Positions 9,291-17,403 of a stretch of DNA of 64,000 bases are shown here, in pieces; position 1 is the stretch's first letter, and every line of letters begins with the position of its first letter. Made by a program: the position numbers and the translations under genes. The stretch is taken from NCBI RefSeq assembly GCF_011320225.1, contig NZ_JAAOEN010000001.1:248001-312000 (forward strand), written 5' to 3'. This stretch comes from Phytoactinopolyspora limicola. Lineage in GTDB: Bacteria; Actinomycetota; Actinomycetes; Jiangellales; Jiangellaceae. Below the pieces are notes generated by a model that saw only the letters and a program-made list of their open reading frames with translations, had not been told where the DNA came from and ran no database searches.

Positions 9291-10100
9291 ATGAATGAGG
9301 ACGACGCCATGACGGAACCGGACACCAGCACCTCCCTCACCCAGGACGCACGGAGAGCGGGCGGCACCGGAGAGGAGATGATCCGCTGCGAGCGAGTCCA
9401 GAAATGGTTCGGCGACTTCCAAGCACTCCGAGACATCGATCTCGTCGTTGGCCGTCAAGAGGTCGTGGTGGTGTGCGGGCCGTCCGGATCCGGCAAGTCG
9501 ACGCTGATCCGGTGCGTCAACCGGCTGGAGAAACACGACGGCGGGCGGATCGTCGTCGACGGCATCGAACTCAGCGACGACATCCGCAACATCCAGGAGG
9601 TCCGTCGGGAGGTGGGTATGGTCTTCCAGCAGTTCAACCTCTTCCCACACCTGACGATCCTGGAGAACGTGACGCTGGCGCCCCGCCAAGTGCGCCGTGT
9701 CCCCAAAGCCGAGGCGGAGCAGCACGGGATGGAACTGCTCGAACGGGTGAAGATCCCGGAGCAGGCCCACAAATACCCGGCTCAGCTCTCCGGCGGCCAG
9801 CAGCAGCGGGTCGCCATCGCCCGCGCGTTGGCCATGAAACCCAAGGTGATGCTGTTCGACGAGCCAACCTCGGCACTGGATCCAGAGATGATCAAGGAGG
9901 TGCTCGACGCGATGGTCCAGCTGGCCGAATCTGGGATGACGATGATCGTCGTCACCCACGAAATGGGTTTCGCACGGGCCGTCGCGGACCGGATCGTCTT
10001 CATGGCGGACGGCCAGATCGTCGAGGTGGGGACACCCACCCACTTCTTCACGAATCCCCAGGAGGAACGGACGAAACTGTTCCTCTCCCAGATCCTCTGA
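9291..10100 (+). CDS. aapP: Amino-acid ABC transporter ATP-binding protein (AapP/GlnQ type)
   Basis: 269 residues from the ATG at 9291; an ATG at 9309 with GAGG before it is an equally possible start. Walker [10 protein letters not shown] is at about 63-71, the Q-loop in [17 protein letters not shown], the signature [14 protein letters not shown], Walker [15 protein letters not shown] and the switch histidine in [21 protein letters not shown] is typical of polar amino-acid ATPases. It drives AapQM in the cytoplasm and closes the operon. The order J-Q-M-P matches the rhizobial general amino-acid permease. Confidence 0.92.
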   Translation: MNEDDAMTEPDTSTSLTQDARRAGGTGEEMIRCERVQKWFGDFQALRDIDLVVGRQEVVVVCGPSGSGKSTLIRCVNRLEKHDGGRIVVDGIELSDDIRNIQEVRREVGMVFQQFNLFPHLTILENVTLAPRQVRRVPKAEAEQHGMELLERVKIPEQAHKYPAQLSGGQQQRVAIARALAMKPKVMLFDEPTSALDPEMIKEVLDAMVQLAESGMTMIVVTHEMGFARAVADRIVFMADGQIVEVGTPTHFFTNPQEERTKLFLSQIL

Positions 10101-10175
10101 CGCTGACGTCACCTGTCTGGCTGGCGGGCCACCCGCGGGTATACCGACGGGCTACCCATCTGGCAGGGTTGGCCC

Positions 10176-10604
10176 ATGACCGACAACCCCCGTAGAACCG
10201 TCTCCATCACCCGCGTCGCCGACAAGCAGTACATCGCCACGAACAAACGTGGTGGTGTCATCACCTTCGGCGAGGGCCGCGACAGCGAGTTCACCCCCGT
10301 GGAGCTGCTGCTCACCGCCATTGGTGGCTGCTCGGCGATCGACGTCGACACACTCACCACCCGACGCTCGGAGCCTGAGTCGTTCTCCGTCGAGGTCAGC
10401 GGCGACAAAATCCGCGACGCGGAATCCGGCAACCGGATGGAGCGGCTGGAGGTCGTGTTCAAGGTGACCTTCCCCGAGGGCGAACGGGGCGACGAAGCCC
10501 GCAAGATCCTGCCGGATGCCCTCGCGAAGTCACATGACCGCCTGTGCACGGTGAGCCGGACCGTCGAACTCGAGTCGCCAGTCGCCATCCGCAACGAGGA
10601 GTAA
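10176..10604 (+). CDS. OsmC-family peroxiredoxin-like protein
   Basis: 142 residues. The OsmC/Ohr fold is shown by FTPVELLLTAIGGCSAIDV, where the first redox cysteine sits at the start of the long central helix, and by SHDRLCTVSRTV, which carries the second cysteine. Members reduce organic hydroperoxides through this cysteine pair in the cytoplasm. The first-cysteine motif GGCSAIDV places it with the YhfA-like OsmC group rather than true Ohr. It stands alone, and no redox regulator gene is adjacent. It converges on an alpha/beta hydrolase gene 11 bp away. Confidence 0.85.
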   Translation: MTDNPRRTVSITRVADKQYIATNKRGGVITFGEGRDSEFTPVELLLTAIGGCSAIDVDTLTTRRSEPESFSVEVSGDKIRDAESGNRMERLEVVFKVTFPEGERGDEARKILPDALAKSHDRLCTVSRTVELESPVAIRNEE

Positions 10605-10615
10605 CGTCGGCCGGC

Positions 10616-11458
10616 TCAGCCTTCGGTCGCCACCAGCCACCGCAGCATGTCCGGTGTGGCGAGGAAATGACCCGCGTGTGCCGCCGTGGGCTCACGAACC
10701 AGCAACGCGTCCGGTATCCGCTCGGCCAGCCACACGCTGTGGCTGACCGGGACGAGTGTGTCGAGTTCGCCGTGCCAGAGCCGCACCGGAACTCGGATGG
10801 TCGACGGGTCGAACCCCCACGGCAGCGCATACAGCGCCCGCTCGTCGTCGATCCAGCCATCCAGACCGGGACGTAATGCCTCGGCGAACGCCGTCGACAA
10901 CATCCGCTGGATATCCGGCCGTTGGAGTACGGCCTGCTCGGCCGGCGGGACCAACGACATCAGGTCGGACGACTCGGCCTTGGCTAAGTGGTCCGCGAGT
11001 GCCTCCCGGCCGTTGGCGGCGGCCACCGACGAGGCCTGGTTGTCCTCCATCATGCCGGCGGTCCAGTCCAGTCCGGCAGCGTCCCGCGGCGCCGTGCACG
11101 CCATGACACCCACCGCGGTGACCCGATCAGGGAGCCCTGCCGCCGCGGCGAGGGCATGACCCCCACCCCCGGAGACGCCGAAGACCGGAAAGCGGTTCAG
11201 CGAGAGGGCCGAGGCGATGGCCTCGATATCCGCTGCGGCATCGGCCACCCGCCGCCCGCGTTGCGGGGTGGACTTGCCGTACCCCGGACGGTCGTAGGTG
11301 ATAAGCCGGATACCGAGGGTGCCGAACAGCTCGTCGTCCGGATATCGAGCCAGCCGGCTCATCGGCGTGCCGTGGCAGTACACAACCGCCGTGCCGTCCG
11401 GCACTCCCCATTCTTCTACGGCGAGGGTCCGGCCGTCGTTGGTGATCACTTCGTACAT
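10616..11458 (-). CDS. Alpha/beta hydrolase
   Basis: 280 residues, without a signal peptide, so cytoplasmic. The pattern of the fold is clear: VVYCHGTPMSRLARY (oxyanion loop), ITYDRPGYGKSTPQRGR, nucleophile Ser in FGVSGGGGHALA, acid in WHGELDTLVPVSHS and the base histidine in HAGHFLATPDMLRWL. HGTPMSR and the GVSGGGGHALA elbow are common in actinobacterial esterase or epoxide-hydrolase-like proteins of unknown substrate. The gene is convergent with the OsmC gene, so it has its own promoter to the right. Confidence 0.85.
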   Translation of the reverse strand: MYEVITNDGRTLAVEEWGVPDGTAVVYCHGTPMSRLARYPDDELFGTLGIRLITYDRPGYGKSTPQRGRRVADAAADIEAIASALSLNRFPVFGVSGGGGHALAAAAGLPDRVTAVGVMACTAPRDAAGLDWTAGMMEDNQASSVAAANGREALADHLAKAESSDLMSLVPPAEQAVLQRPDIQRMLSTAFAEALRPGLDGWIDDERALYALPWGFDPSTIRVPVRLWHGELDTLVPVSHSVWLAERIPDALLVREPTAAHAGHFLATPDMLRWLVATEG

Positions 11459-11581
11459 GCGACGAGCCTAGGTCCCCGGCACCCCGCCGTGCTCCATCCA
11501 GCCTTCAGCGCTGAGCGAACCGCCCGGCCGCTCCTGGGCGAGCGACAGTCAGGAGCATGCCCAGCGGAGGCGCTCGAAGGC

Positions 11582-12574
11582 TCAGCGAGCTTCAGCCGCA
11601 GCGAAGACTCCCTCGATGACCGCCATGTTGGCGACCGCGTCGGCCGGGGGTGTCGGTGCTGGCGCACCGTCGCGAACGGCCTGGGCGAATCGCGAGCCCT
11701 GGATGCTGTACTGGTCAGCGGCTGGGACCTCGATCACTGTGATGCCAGGCTCGACTGGCGGCTTGCCGCCGGCGATGTGCGTGATGAAGGTGGGTCGGTC
11801 AGCCGGGATGTTGAACGGGATCTCGACCACGAGCCTCCCCTCAGACCCGAACAGCTCCACCCGCTGGGCGGGCTCCAGCTGTGTCGAGCAGACGAACGAC
11901 GCCTGGCGGCCGTCGAAATCCAGCACCGCTGATGTGAGGACGTCGGTGCCGAACGTGGGATCACGGCGGATGCTGGCTTGGATGGCGGTTGGCTCGGCGC
12001 CGAACATCATCCGGGCGGCATTGATCGGGTAGCAGCCGATGTCCATCAACCCACCACCGCCCAGCTCGACGATGTTGCGGATGTTCGCCGGGTCGGTGTT
12101 GTTATAGGCGAAGATCGCTTGGATGGCGCGCAGTTCGCCGATACGACCCTCCGCCACCAGGTCCCGGGTCCGGGCCCACAACGGGTGCAGGCGGTACATA
12201 AACGCCTCCATCAGCACGACCCCGGCCTCGTCACACGCGGCGACCATGGTCCGCGCCTCGGCAGCACTCATCGCCAGCGGCTTCTCGCACAGGATGTGTT
12301 TCCCGGCGGCCGCGGCCCGCAGCGTCCATTCGGCATGCAGGTTGTTCGGCAGCGGAATGTAGACAGCATCGATATCGGGGTCGTCTAGGAGTGCTTGATA
12401 GGAGCCGTAGTGACGCGGAATTCCCAGCTCAGCAGCCGCTTTAGCGGCGCGATCGGCATCCCTCGACGCGATCCCGAGGATCTCGCAGTCCGCTGCGCGT
12501 TGCATCGAAGGGATCACCTTCTTCGTGGCGATCGCCGCGACACCCAGCACACCCCAACGGACCGGACCCGCCAT
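11582..12574 (-). CDS. Gfo/Idh/MocA-family NAD(P)-dependent oxidoreductase
   Basis: 330 residues from the ATG at 12572-12574, which has GGGAGG 5 nt upstream; an upstream in-frame start at 12607 is less likely. The N-terminal Rossmann fold begins VRWGVLGVAAIATKKVIPSM, and the family's EKPLAMS motif follows in ILCEKPLAMSAAEARTMV. YRLHPLWARTRDLV and the substrate barrel GGGLMDIGCYPINAARMMFG match the dimeric dihydrodiol/glucose-fructose-type subgroup. It probably oxidises or reduces a sugar or cyclitol. Nothing beside it names the substrate. Confidence 0.85.
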   Translation of the reverse strand: MAGPVRWGVLGVAAIATKKVIPSMQRAADCEILGIASRDADRAAKAAAELGIPRHYGSYQALLDDPDIDAVYIPLPNNLHAEWTLRAAAAGKHILCEKPLAMSAAEARTMVAACDEAGVVLMEAFMYRLHPLWARTRDLVAEGRIGELRAIQAIFAYNNTDPANIRNIVELGGGGLMDIGCYPINAARMMFGAEPTAIQASIRRDPTFGTDVLTSAVLDFDGRQASFVCSTQLEPAQRVELFGSEGRLVVEIPFNIPADRPTFITHIAGGKPPVEPGITVIEVPAADQYSIQGSRFAQAVRDGAPAPTPPADAVANMAVIEGVFAAAEAR

Positions 12575-12835
12575 TCCCGCCTCCCACGTGATGTCGACAC
12601 CTATCACCGTATCGGTGCCGTCCCGCTACGAGTCTGACCCACTCTTAAACACCGAAGCTAGGTGCCCTGCGGAAATGTCCGCCCGCGCCCCGCCCGGTTT
12701 CGTGTCTGGAGTTGTCCGGAGAAGTTGTCCCTGCGTCGCGTTGAACTTCACGCTGGCTGCGGCGTATCTCCGCGACGACGTGCGTCGTCAGTGGTCTACA
12801 CGCGCCTATCCGACGAATAAGAGGGAGAGCTTCAC

Positions 12836-14326
12836 TTGCTGAAGACAGAGAAGAAACGCGCCCCTTCGCGGCTGAGACGGGCTCGCCTGCTCGGCGCGCT
12901 GGGTGGCACCGCCGCGCTGATCGTGAGCGCTACCATTCCAGCCGCGGCCAACGTAGCCAGCTCGGATGCGCCGGAGTTCTCCGCCGAGTTCATAGTCGTC
13001 GACGGCGACGAGGCGCAGGTGGACGCGCAGGCTGACAACCCGCAGATTAGCCTCGACAAATCGACGATCTCCGCCTGGTCGATGCAGCGCGAGGGAATCA
13101 TCACCAACTCCTGGGGTTGGGCGCCCGACTCCAGTGTGACGATCTCGGTTAATGGCGACGAAATGCACCAAGCCACAACGGACGAGCAGGGGACGCTGAA
13201 CTTCAGATTCACCGTGGAACTGCCCGCCGGTGTGCACACGCTGGCGCTCGAGTCCGCTGAAGGCAGCGTCTCGCAAGACTTCACCGTGGTGGCCGACGAC
13301 GAATACTACGACGATGAGTACGTCTCGAACTTCGACCCGCAGATCTCCGCTGACCGGTGGGTTGTCACCGAATCCGAACTCGCGGAGAAGCCAGTCGGGA
13401 TTCGCGGGACCGGTTTCCCCGCCTCATCGAACCCCACCGGGCCGATCACCGTCGACCTGATCCTCAACGGAGAGTTTGTCGAGACGCTGAACACCGACAT
13501 TCTCGGCGCCGCAGAAGGAGAGATCTCGGCTCCGTTGGCCTTGGGCGAGCAAGATGTCACGCTGCTGAGCCCGGTTGGTGAAGCCTCGATCACCTTCACC
13601 GTCGTCTCGGACGACCAGGGCGAGGCCCCGGCCGCCGGCAGCTACGACGGCGCCACCGTGCAGACCCATGCGGGTGACGTCGAGATGGATGACCAAGACG
13701 AGCGTCCATTCAGCTTCGAGATCGACTCCGAAGGCAGGCTCTCGAACCTCAGCGGTCAATATTGGTGGTTCTGCAGAGGCGGAAACGGATCCGGTTTCGG
13801 CGACTTCGATTCAAGCCAGTTCCCGGCTACGCCGATCACCGCTGACCGCCCGTTCGAGATCCACTGGACTGATAGCGTGACCGACTACGTCATCCGAGGG
13901 ACAGTGAACGCCGACGGCTCCGCCTCGGGCATGCTCTTCGCTAGCCTTGGCATATGCGGGAGTTCGATCCTGACCTGGAGCACAGAGTTCGACGGTGACG
14001 CTGGCGGCGATGGCGACGCTGACGGCGACGCCAACGGTGACGGCGACGCCAACGGTGACGGCGACGCTGACGGCGACGCCAACGGCGATGGCGACGCTGG
14101 CGACGCCAACGGCGATGGTGACGCCAACGGCGATGGTGACGCCAACGGTGACGGCGACGCTGGCGGTGACGGCGACGCCAACGGGTCCGGTGGTGACGAT
14201 GATTCAGGCCGCGAGCTGCCCGACACCGGCGTCCCAGGCTTGGTGCCGTCCATCATGCTGACGTTCGTGTTGTTGGCACTTGGCGCCGGTCTGATGCTGC
14301 GCGCAGGCCGTCGCGCGATGGTGTAG
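12836..14326 (+). CDS. Sortase-anchored surface protein with a Gly-Asp-Ala/Asn repeat stalk (LPDTG)
   Basis: 496 residues from a TTG with GGGAG 8 nt upstream. The positively charged N-terminus and LGALGGTAALIVSATIPAAAN form a signal peptide. Two or three beta-sandwich-like segments lie between about 60 and 380. Residues about 386-455 are a low-complexity stalk of GDGDANGD and GDADGD units that resemble calcium-binding aspartate loops. The tail has LPDTG at 461-465, a hydrophobic segment and RAGRRAMV, the full sorting signal for covalent attachment to peptidoglycan by a class E-type sortase. No sortase gene is within the window. The repeat codons are almost uniform, so slippage in length between strains is likely. 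Its role in adhesion or wall structure is inferred. Confidence 0.85.
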   Translation: MLKTEKKRAPSRLRRARLLGALGGTAALIVSATIPAAANVASSDAPEFSAEFIVVDGDEAQVDAQADNPQISLDKSTISAWSMQREGIITNSWGWAPDSSVTISVNGDEMHQATTDEQGTLNFRFTVELPAGVHTLALESAEGSVSQDFTVVADDEYYDDEYVSNFDPQISADRWVVTESELAEKPVGIRGTGFPASSNPTGPITVDLILNGEFVETLNTDILGAAEGEISAPLALGEQDVTLLSPVGEASITFTVVSDDQGEAPAAGSYDGATVQTHAGDVEMDDQDERPFSFEIDSEGRLSNLSGQYWWFCRGGNGSGFGDFDSSQFPATPITADRPFEIHWTDSVTDYVIRGTVNADGSASGMLFASLGICGSSILTWSTEFDGDAGGDGDADGDANGDGDANGDGDADGDANGDGDAGDANGDGDANGDGDANGDGDAGGDGDANGSGGDDDSGRELPDTGVPGLVPSIMLTFVLLALGAGLMLRAGRRAMV

Positions 14327-14335
14327 GCCCAAGAC

Positions 14336-14372
14336 CATGGAGGTCACTCTCCTAACGGGAGTGGCCTCCATG
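14336..14372 (+). terminator. Hairpin terminator after the LPDTG protein gene
   Basis: CATGGAGGTCACTCTCC pairs with GGGAGTGGCCTCCATG across a short loop, with one mismatch. It lies 9 bp after the stop. A second hairpin, GGCCCC with GGGGCC at 14382-14400, lies between it and the convergent ABC genes and may serve the other strand. Confidence 0.65.
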
Positions 14373-14416
14373 TGGTTTGGCGGCCCCGCAAATAGGGGCC
14401 TCTTAGCCGGCAAGTT

Positions 14417-15244
14417 TCACGCGGATCCGGGTGACTCCACTCCGGCCATGACGTCGCGCACCGACTTGCGCATCCGGGATAACTCGGACTCGGACAACGC
14501 GGCCTCCGGTGTGAATTCCGCGGCGACATGTCCCGGCGCTCGGAACACCGCCACCCGGTCGCCGACGGTCAGCGCCTCCTCGATGGAGTGTGTGATGAAC
14601 ACGCCGGTCTTGCCTTCGTTCTTCACCAGGCGCAGGAACTCGCCGCGCAGCCGCTCCGCGGTCAACTCGTCGAGTGCACTGAACGACTCGTCGCACAGGA
14701 TGATGTCCGGGTTCAGCGCGAAGCACCGCGCGATTCCCACCCGCTGGCGCATGCCGCCGGAGAGCTCGAATGGGTAGGCCTTCTCTCGGCCCTCCAGGCC
14801 CAGGCGGGCCAGCCATTCACGGGCGATCCGGGTCCGCTCTGCCTTGCGCACGCCCTGGTATTCGAGGCCGAGTGCGGCGTTGTCTTCGGCGGTGCGCCAC
14901 GGCAGCAGGCGTCCGTCTTGGAACACCACCGCGATCCGGCCCTTCAGTGCCTCGAAGTCGCGATGTGGGTCCATGCCGTGGACGGTGACCGTGCCCGACG
15001 TCGCCCCGAACAGTCCTAGTAGCAAGTTGAACGCGGTTGATTTGCCGCATCCGGTCTGGCCGACGATCGCCAGCATCTCGCCTCGGGCCACCGACAGATT
15101 CAGGCCTTCGAGGGCGCGCACCCGAGTTCCGTCGCCGGTGACGAAGACCTTGTGGACGTCCTCGAACCGGACCGCCGCGTCGTCCGACCTCCCCGCGTCG
15201 TGGCTCACTGGCGCCACCTCCCGTCCCTGCATGAGATCGGTCAT
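14417..15244 (-). CDS. ABC transporter ATP-binding protein (nitrate/sulfonate/taurine type)
   Basis: 275 residues. Walker A is GQTGCGKST, the signature is LSGGMRQRVGIARC, Walker B is IILCDESFSALDE and the switch histidine is in FITHSIEEALTVGDRV. LLGLFGATSGTVTVHG and VFQDGRLLPWRT are typical of the SsuB/TauB/NrtD group. The family usually has DEPF at Walker B; here it is DESF, a minor change. It powers the permease encoded 4 bp upstream. Because it is the last of three genes in SBP-permease-ATPase order, it should be co-transcribed from the 17162-17403 region. Confidence 0.88.
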   Translation of the reverse strand: MTDLMQGREVAPVSHDAGRSDDAAVRFEDVHKVFVTGDGTRVRALEGLNLSVARGEMLAIVGQTGCGKSTAFNLLLGLFGATSGTVTVHGMDPHRDFEALKGRIAVVFQDGRLLPWRTAEDNAALGLEYQGVRKAERTRIAREWLARLGLEGREKAYPFELSGGMRQRVGIARCFALNPDIILCDESFSALDELTAERLRGEFLRLVKNEGKTGVFITHSIEEALTVGDRVAVFRAPGHVAAEFTPEAALSESELSRMRKSVRDVMAGVESPGSA

Positions 15245-15248
15245 CGTC

Positions 15249-16142
15249 CTACCCCACCTGCCTGGCGTCGGGTTGCGCCGTCAACGGTTCTTGAGTCGCT
15301 TCGCTCACCTGGGGCATGTGTGCTCCGGGGCGGTAGCGGAGCATGCGCCGCTCGATCATCGCGATGACCTGTTGAATGATCAGAACGAAGATCACCAGCG
15401 ACGCGGTCCACGCGATAACCCCGTCCATGCGGAAGAACTGCTGCTCAAGACGGAGTTGGTAACCAACACCGATGGTGGCACCGGCGAACTCGGCGATCAG
15501 CACCACCCGCGTGCCGAGGCCGAGGTTGACCTTCCAGGCGGTCAGCATGCCGGGCAGGATGGCCGGCAGGGTGATGGTACGGAACATGTCTAGCCGGTCT
15601 CGTCGCGGCCGCAGTGACTTCGCCATGTCCTTGAGCTCGGCCGGGATCGCCCGGTACGAGTCCTGCGCCTGGAAGGCGAACCCGGCCAGGGTGACCATCA
15701 CCATGAGGAACCAGATACGAACCTCGACGGTCTGGAACCAGATGATCGCGATCATCACCCATGACAACGACGGAATCCCCTGGGTGATCTGCAGATAGGG
15801 CATGAAGATGTTCGTGAGACGACGTGATCTGCCCATGGCTAGACCCAACGCGGTGCCCACGACGAACGACGTGATCAGGCCGAGCATGATGCGGAACATG
15901 GTCATCAACCAGTCCCACCGCTGGTCAGCGTCGGTGAACAGCTCCACGATGCGCGAGCCGACATCGGTGATCGGCGGGAGGATGTAATCCTCGGTGCGGG
16001 CCGCGACGATCGTCCAGACGATCAGCCCGACGCAGATCGCCACCACCATCTCGACGGGTGGCAGCCGCCGCGCCGAGCGTTGCACGCGTTGCCGCCAGAC
16101 CTCGTCGCCCCGTCGAGCCAGGCCGGTTGCCAGTTTGCTCAC
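15249..16142 (-). CDS. ABC transporter permease (nitrate/sulfonate/taurine type)
   Basis: 297 residues from a GTG at 16140-16142 with AGGAAGGA 7 nt upstream. Six membrane segments are visible, beginning VEMVVAICVGLIVWTIVAA. ITQGIPSLSWVMIAIIWF and FRTITLPAILPGMLTAWKVNLG match the SsuC/TauC permease core, although the EAA loop is degenerate. An upstream extension to 16271 is in frame but arginine-rich and unlikely. It should form a homodimeric channel. The operon is divergent from a secreted sugar dehydrogenase. Confidence 0.85.
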   Translation of the reverse strand: MSKLATGLARRGDEVWRQRVQRSARRLPPVEMVVAICVGLIVWTIVAARTEDYILPPITDVGSRIVELFTDADQRWDWLMTMFRIMLGLITSFVVGTALGLAMGRSRRLTNIFMPYLQITQGIPSLSWVMIAIIWFQTVEVRIWFLMVMVTLAGFAFQAQDSYRAIPAELKDMAKSLRPRRDRLDMFRTITLPAILPGMLTAWKVNLGLGTRVVLIAEFAGATIGVGYQLRLEQQFFRMDGVIAWTASLVIFVLIIQQVIAMIERRMLRYRPGAHMPQVSEATQEPLTAQPDARQVG

Positions 16143-16162
16143 GTCGAGGTCCTTCCTGGGGG

Positions 16163-17161
16163 TCAGTTGCCCTCGTAGACGATGTCGAGTGAGGGCGACT
16201 CGTCGAAGTAGCCGATGGTGACGCCGGCGTCGAACACCGCTGCGATCCCGTCCGCGACGTCCGACGACCACCGGACGTTGAGACCCAGCCGGTCGTTGTC
16301 GGCCAGGAGGCCGGCGAGGGCCTCGGCGTCACCGCCCCCTTCGATCGAGTCGGCGATGATCTGCGCCGCTTCGTCTGGGTTGGCCAGGCTCCACTCGGCT
16401 GCCTGCTCGTAGGTGGCGTGCAGAGGTGCCACCAGTTCTTCGTTCTCATCGAGCCACGAGCGGTGGACGGCGATGCCCAGGAACGGGATGTCCGTCGTAC
16501 CGAATTCCTGCTCCCACAGCTCAAGCGGTAGGGGGACGTCGTGGACGTGGTCGAGTTCTTGGGCCATGAGCAGGCTGTAGCCGGGCTCCCAGATCTGGAT
16601 GGCGTCGCTGCGCGAGGTCTGGGCCTGCGTACCGAGAGCACCCGTGTCATGGCTCTCGACGGTGACCGCGCCGAAGTCGACACCGGCAGTCTCGGCGAAC
16701 CACCGGAACATCGCGTAGTTCGTGGAACCCGTCACGCCGGCCAGGCTGTGCCCTTCCAGGTCGGTGACACTGGCGACGTCAGGGGTGGTGGAGACGAGGC
16801 CGCCCCAGAAGTCGTGCACGTTGAAGAGATAGACGACGTCTATTCCCTCGGTCAGCCGTACCGCCTCACTCATGAGTGAGCCGCTGCCACCAACCTGGAA
16901 TTGGCCGGTGCCGAACTCCGTGTTGTAGGCGTCCGGGGGGCGTTCCACGAAGGAGATGTCGAGTCCGTTGTCGAGATCGAAGCGTTGGTCCGCGATCACG
17001 GCGGGCAGGAACGCGCCGAGTGATGGCGGGCTGAAGGCGACGATCTCCAGGGGCGTGGCATCGGAGGAATCCGCGGCGTCGCCGTCGTCTCCACCACATG
17101 CCGCGACGGCCAGCGACGCGGCCGCCAGAACACTGAGAGTGAGCCGTCCACGTTGCATCAT
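16163..17161 (-). CDS. ABC transporter substrate-binding lipoprotein (NMT1/TauA-like)
   Basis: 332 residues. LSVLAAASLAVAAC is a lipoprotein signal with lipobox AVAAC, so it is anchored outside the membrane. The mature part is a two-lobe NMT1/THI5-like fold: FSPPSLGAFLPAVIADQRFD, then GTGQFQVGGSGSLMSEAVRL and LEGHSLAGVTGSTNYAMFRWF. These proteins bind small anions or pyrimidine-like ligands (nitrate, sulfonates, taurine, thiamine precursors). The ligand cannot be read from sequence. The gene leads the ABC operon, with a LacI-type operator about 30 bp upstream. Confidence 0.85.
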   Translation of the reverse strand: MMQRGRLTLSVLAAASLAVAACGGDDGDAADSSDATPLEIVAFSPPSLGAFLPAVIADQRFDLDNGLDISFVERPPDAYNTEFGTGQFQVGGSGSLMSEAVRLTEGIDVVYLFNVHDFWGGLVSTTPDVASVTDLEGHSLAGVTGSTNYAMFRWFAETAGVDFGAVTVESHDTGALGTQAQTSRSDAIQIWEPGYSLLMAQELDHVHDVPLPLELWEQEFGTTDIPFLGIAVHRSWLDENEELVAPLHATYEQAAEWSLANPDEAAQIIADSIEGGGDAEALAGLLADNDRLGLNVRWSSDVADGIAAVFDAGVTIGYFDESPSLDIVYEGN

Positions 17162-17192
17162 TGCACTTCCTGGGACCTGGGATGATGCGCTT

Positions 17193-17206
17193 GGTAAGCG
17201 CTTGCC
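17193..17206. promoter_or_regulatory. LacI-family operator candidate (ABC operon side)
   Basis: GGTAAGCGCTTGCC is a near-perfect palindrome around AAGCGCTT, the core bound by many LacI/GalR regulators. It sits about 30 bp before the substrate-binding protein start. Confidence 0.65.
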
Positions 17207-17352
17207 TGAACGTGAAAGCTACCCGCCGCCCAGGGCACCGTCAAGGGTGCCGTGACGGCACATCAGGCCGTCCCGTCGCATCGACCGTGGCTAGCGGACA
17301 TCCCACCTATTGACAGGCGGTCGCGATCGAAATACTTTCGTGACCTAAAGGA

Positions 17353-17386
17353 GAAAGCGCTTTCCGTTCCTTGGAAAGCGCTTACT
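17353..17386. promoter_or_regulatory. Pair of LacI-family operators before the sugar dehydrogenase gene
   Basis: GAAAGCGCTTTC (17353-17364) is a perfect palindrome, and GGAAAGCGCTTACT (17373-17386) is a second copy 20 bp away, about two helical turns. Both share AAGCGCTT with the operator at 17193. They lie 18-50 bp before the ATG at 17404, where a bound repressor would block transcription. Confidence 0.7.
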
Positions 17387-17403
17387 CACGGTGAGGAGGA
17401 ACA

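Noticed and set aside
8287-9294. 335-codon frame overlapping aapM
   Set aside because: Same strand but another frame of a clear permease; the product is Arg/His-rich and non-membrane.
13990-14190. CRISPR-like array of short repeats
   Set aside because: The repeats are in-frame Gly-Asp codons inside a wall-protein gene, with no spacers of constant size and no cas genes.
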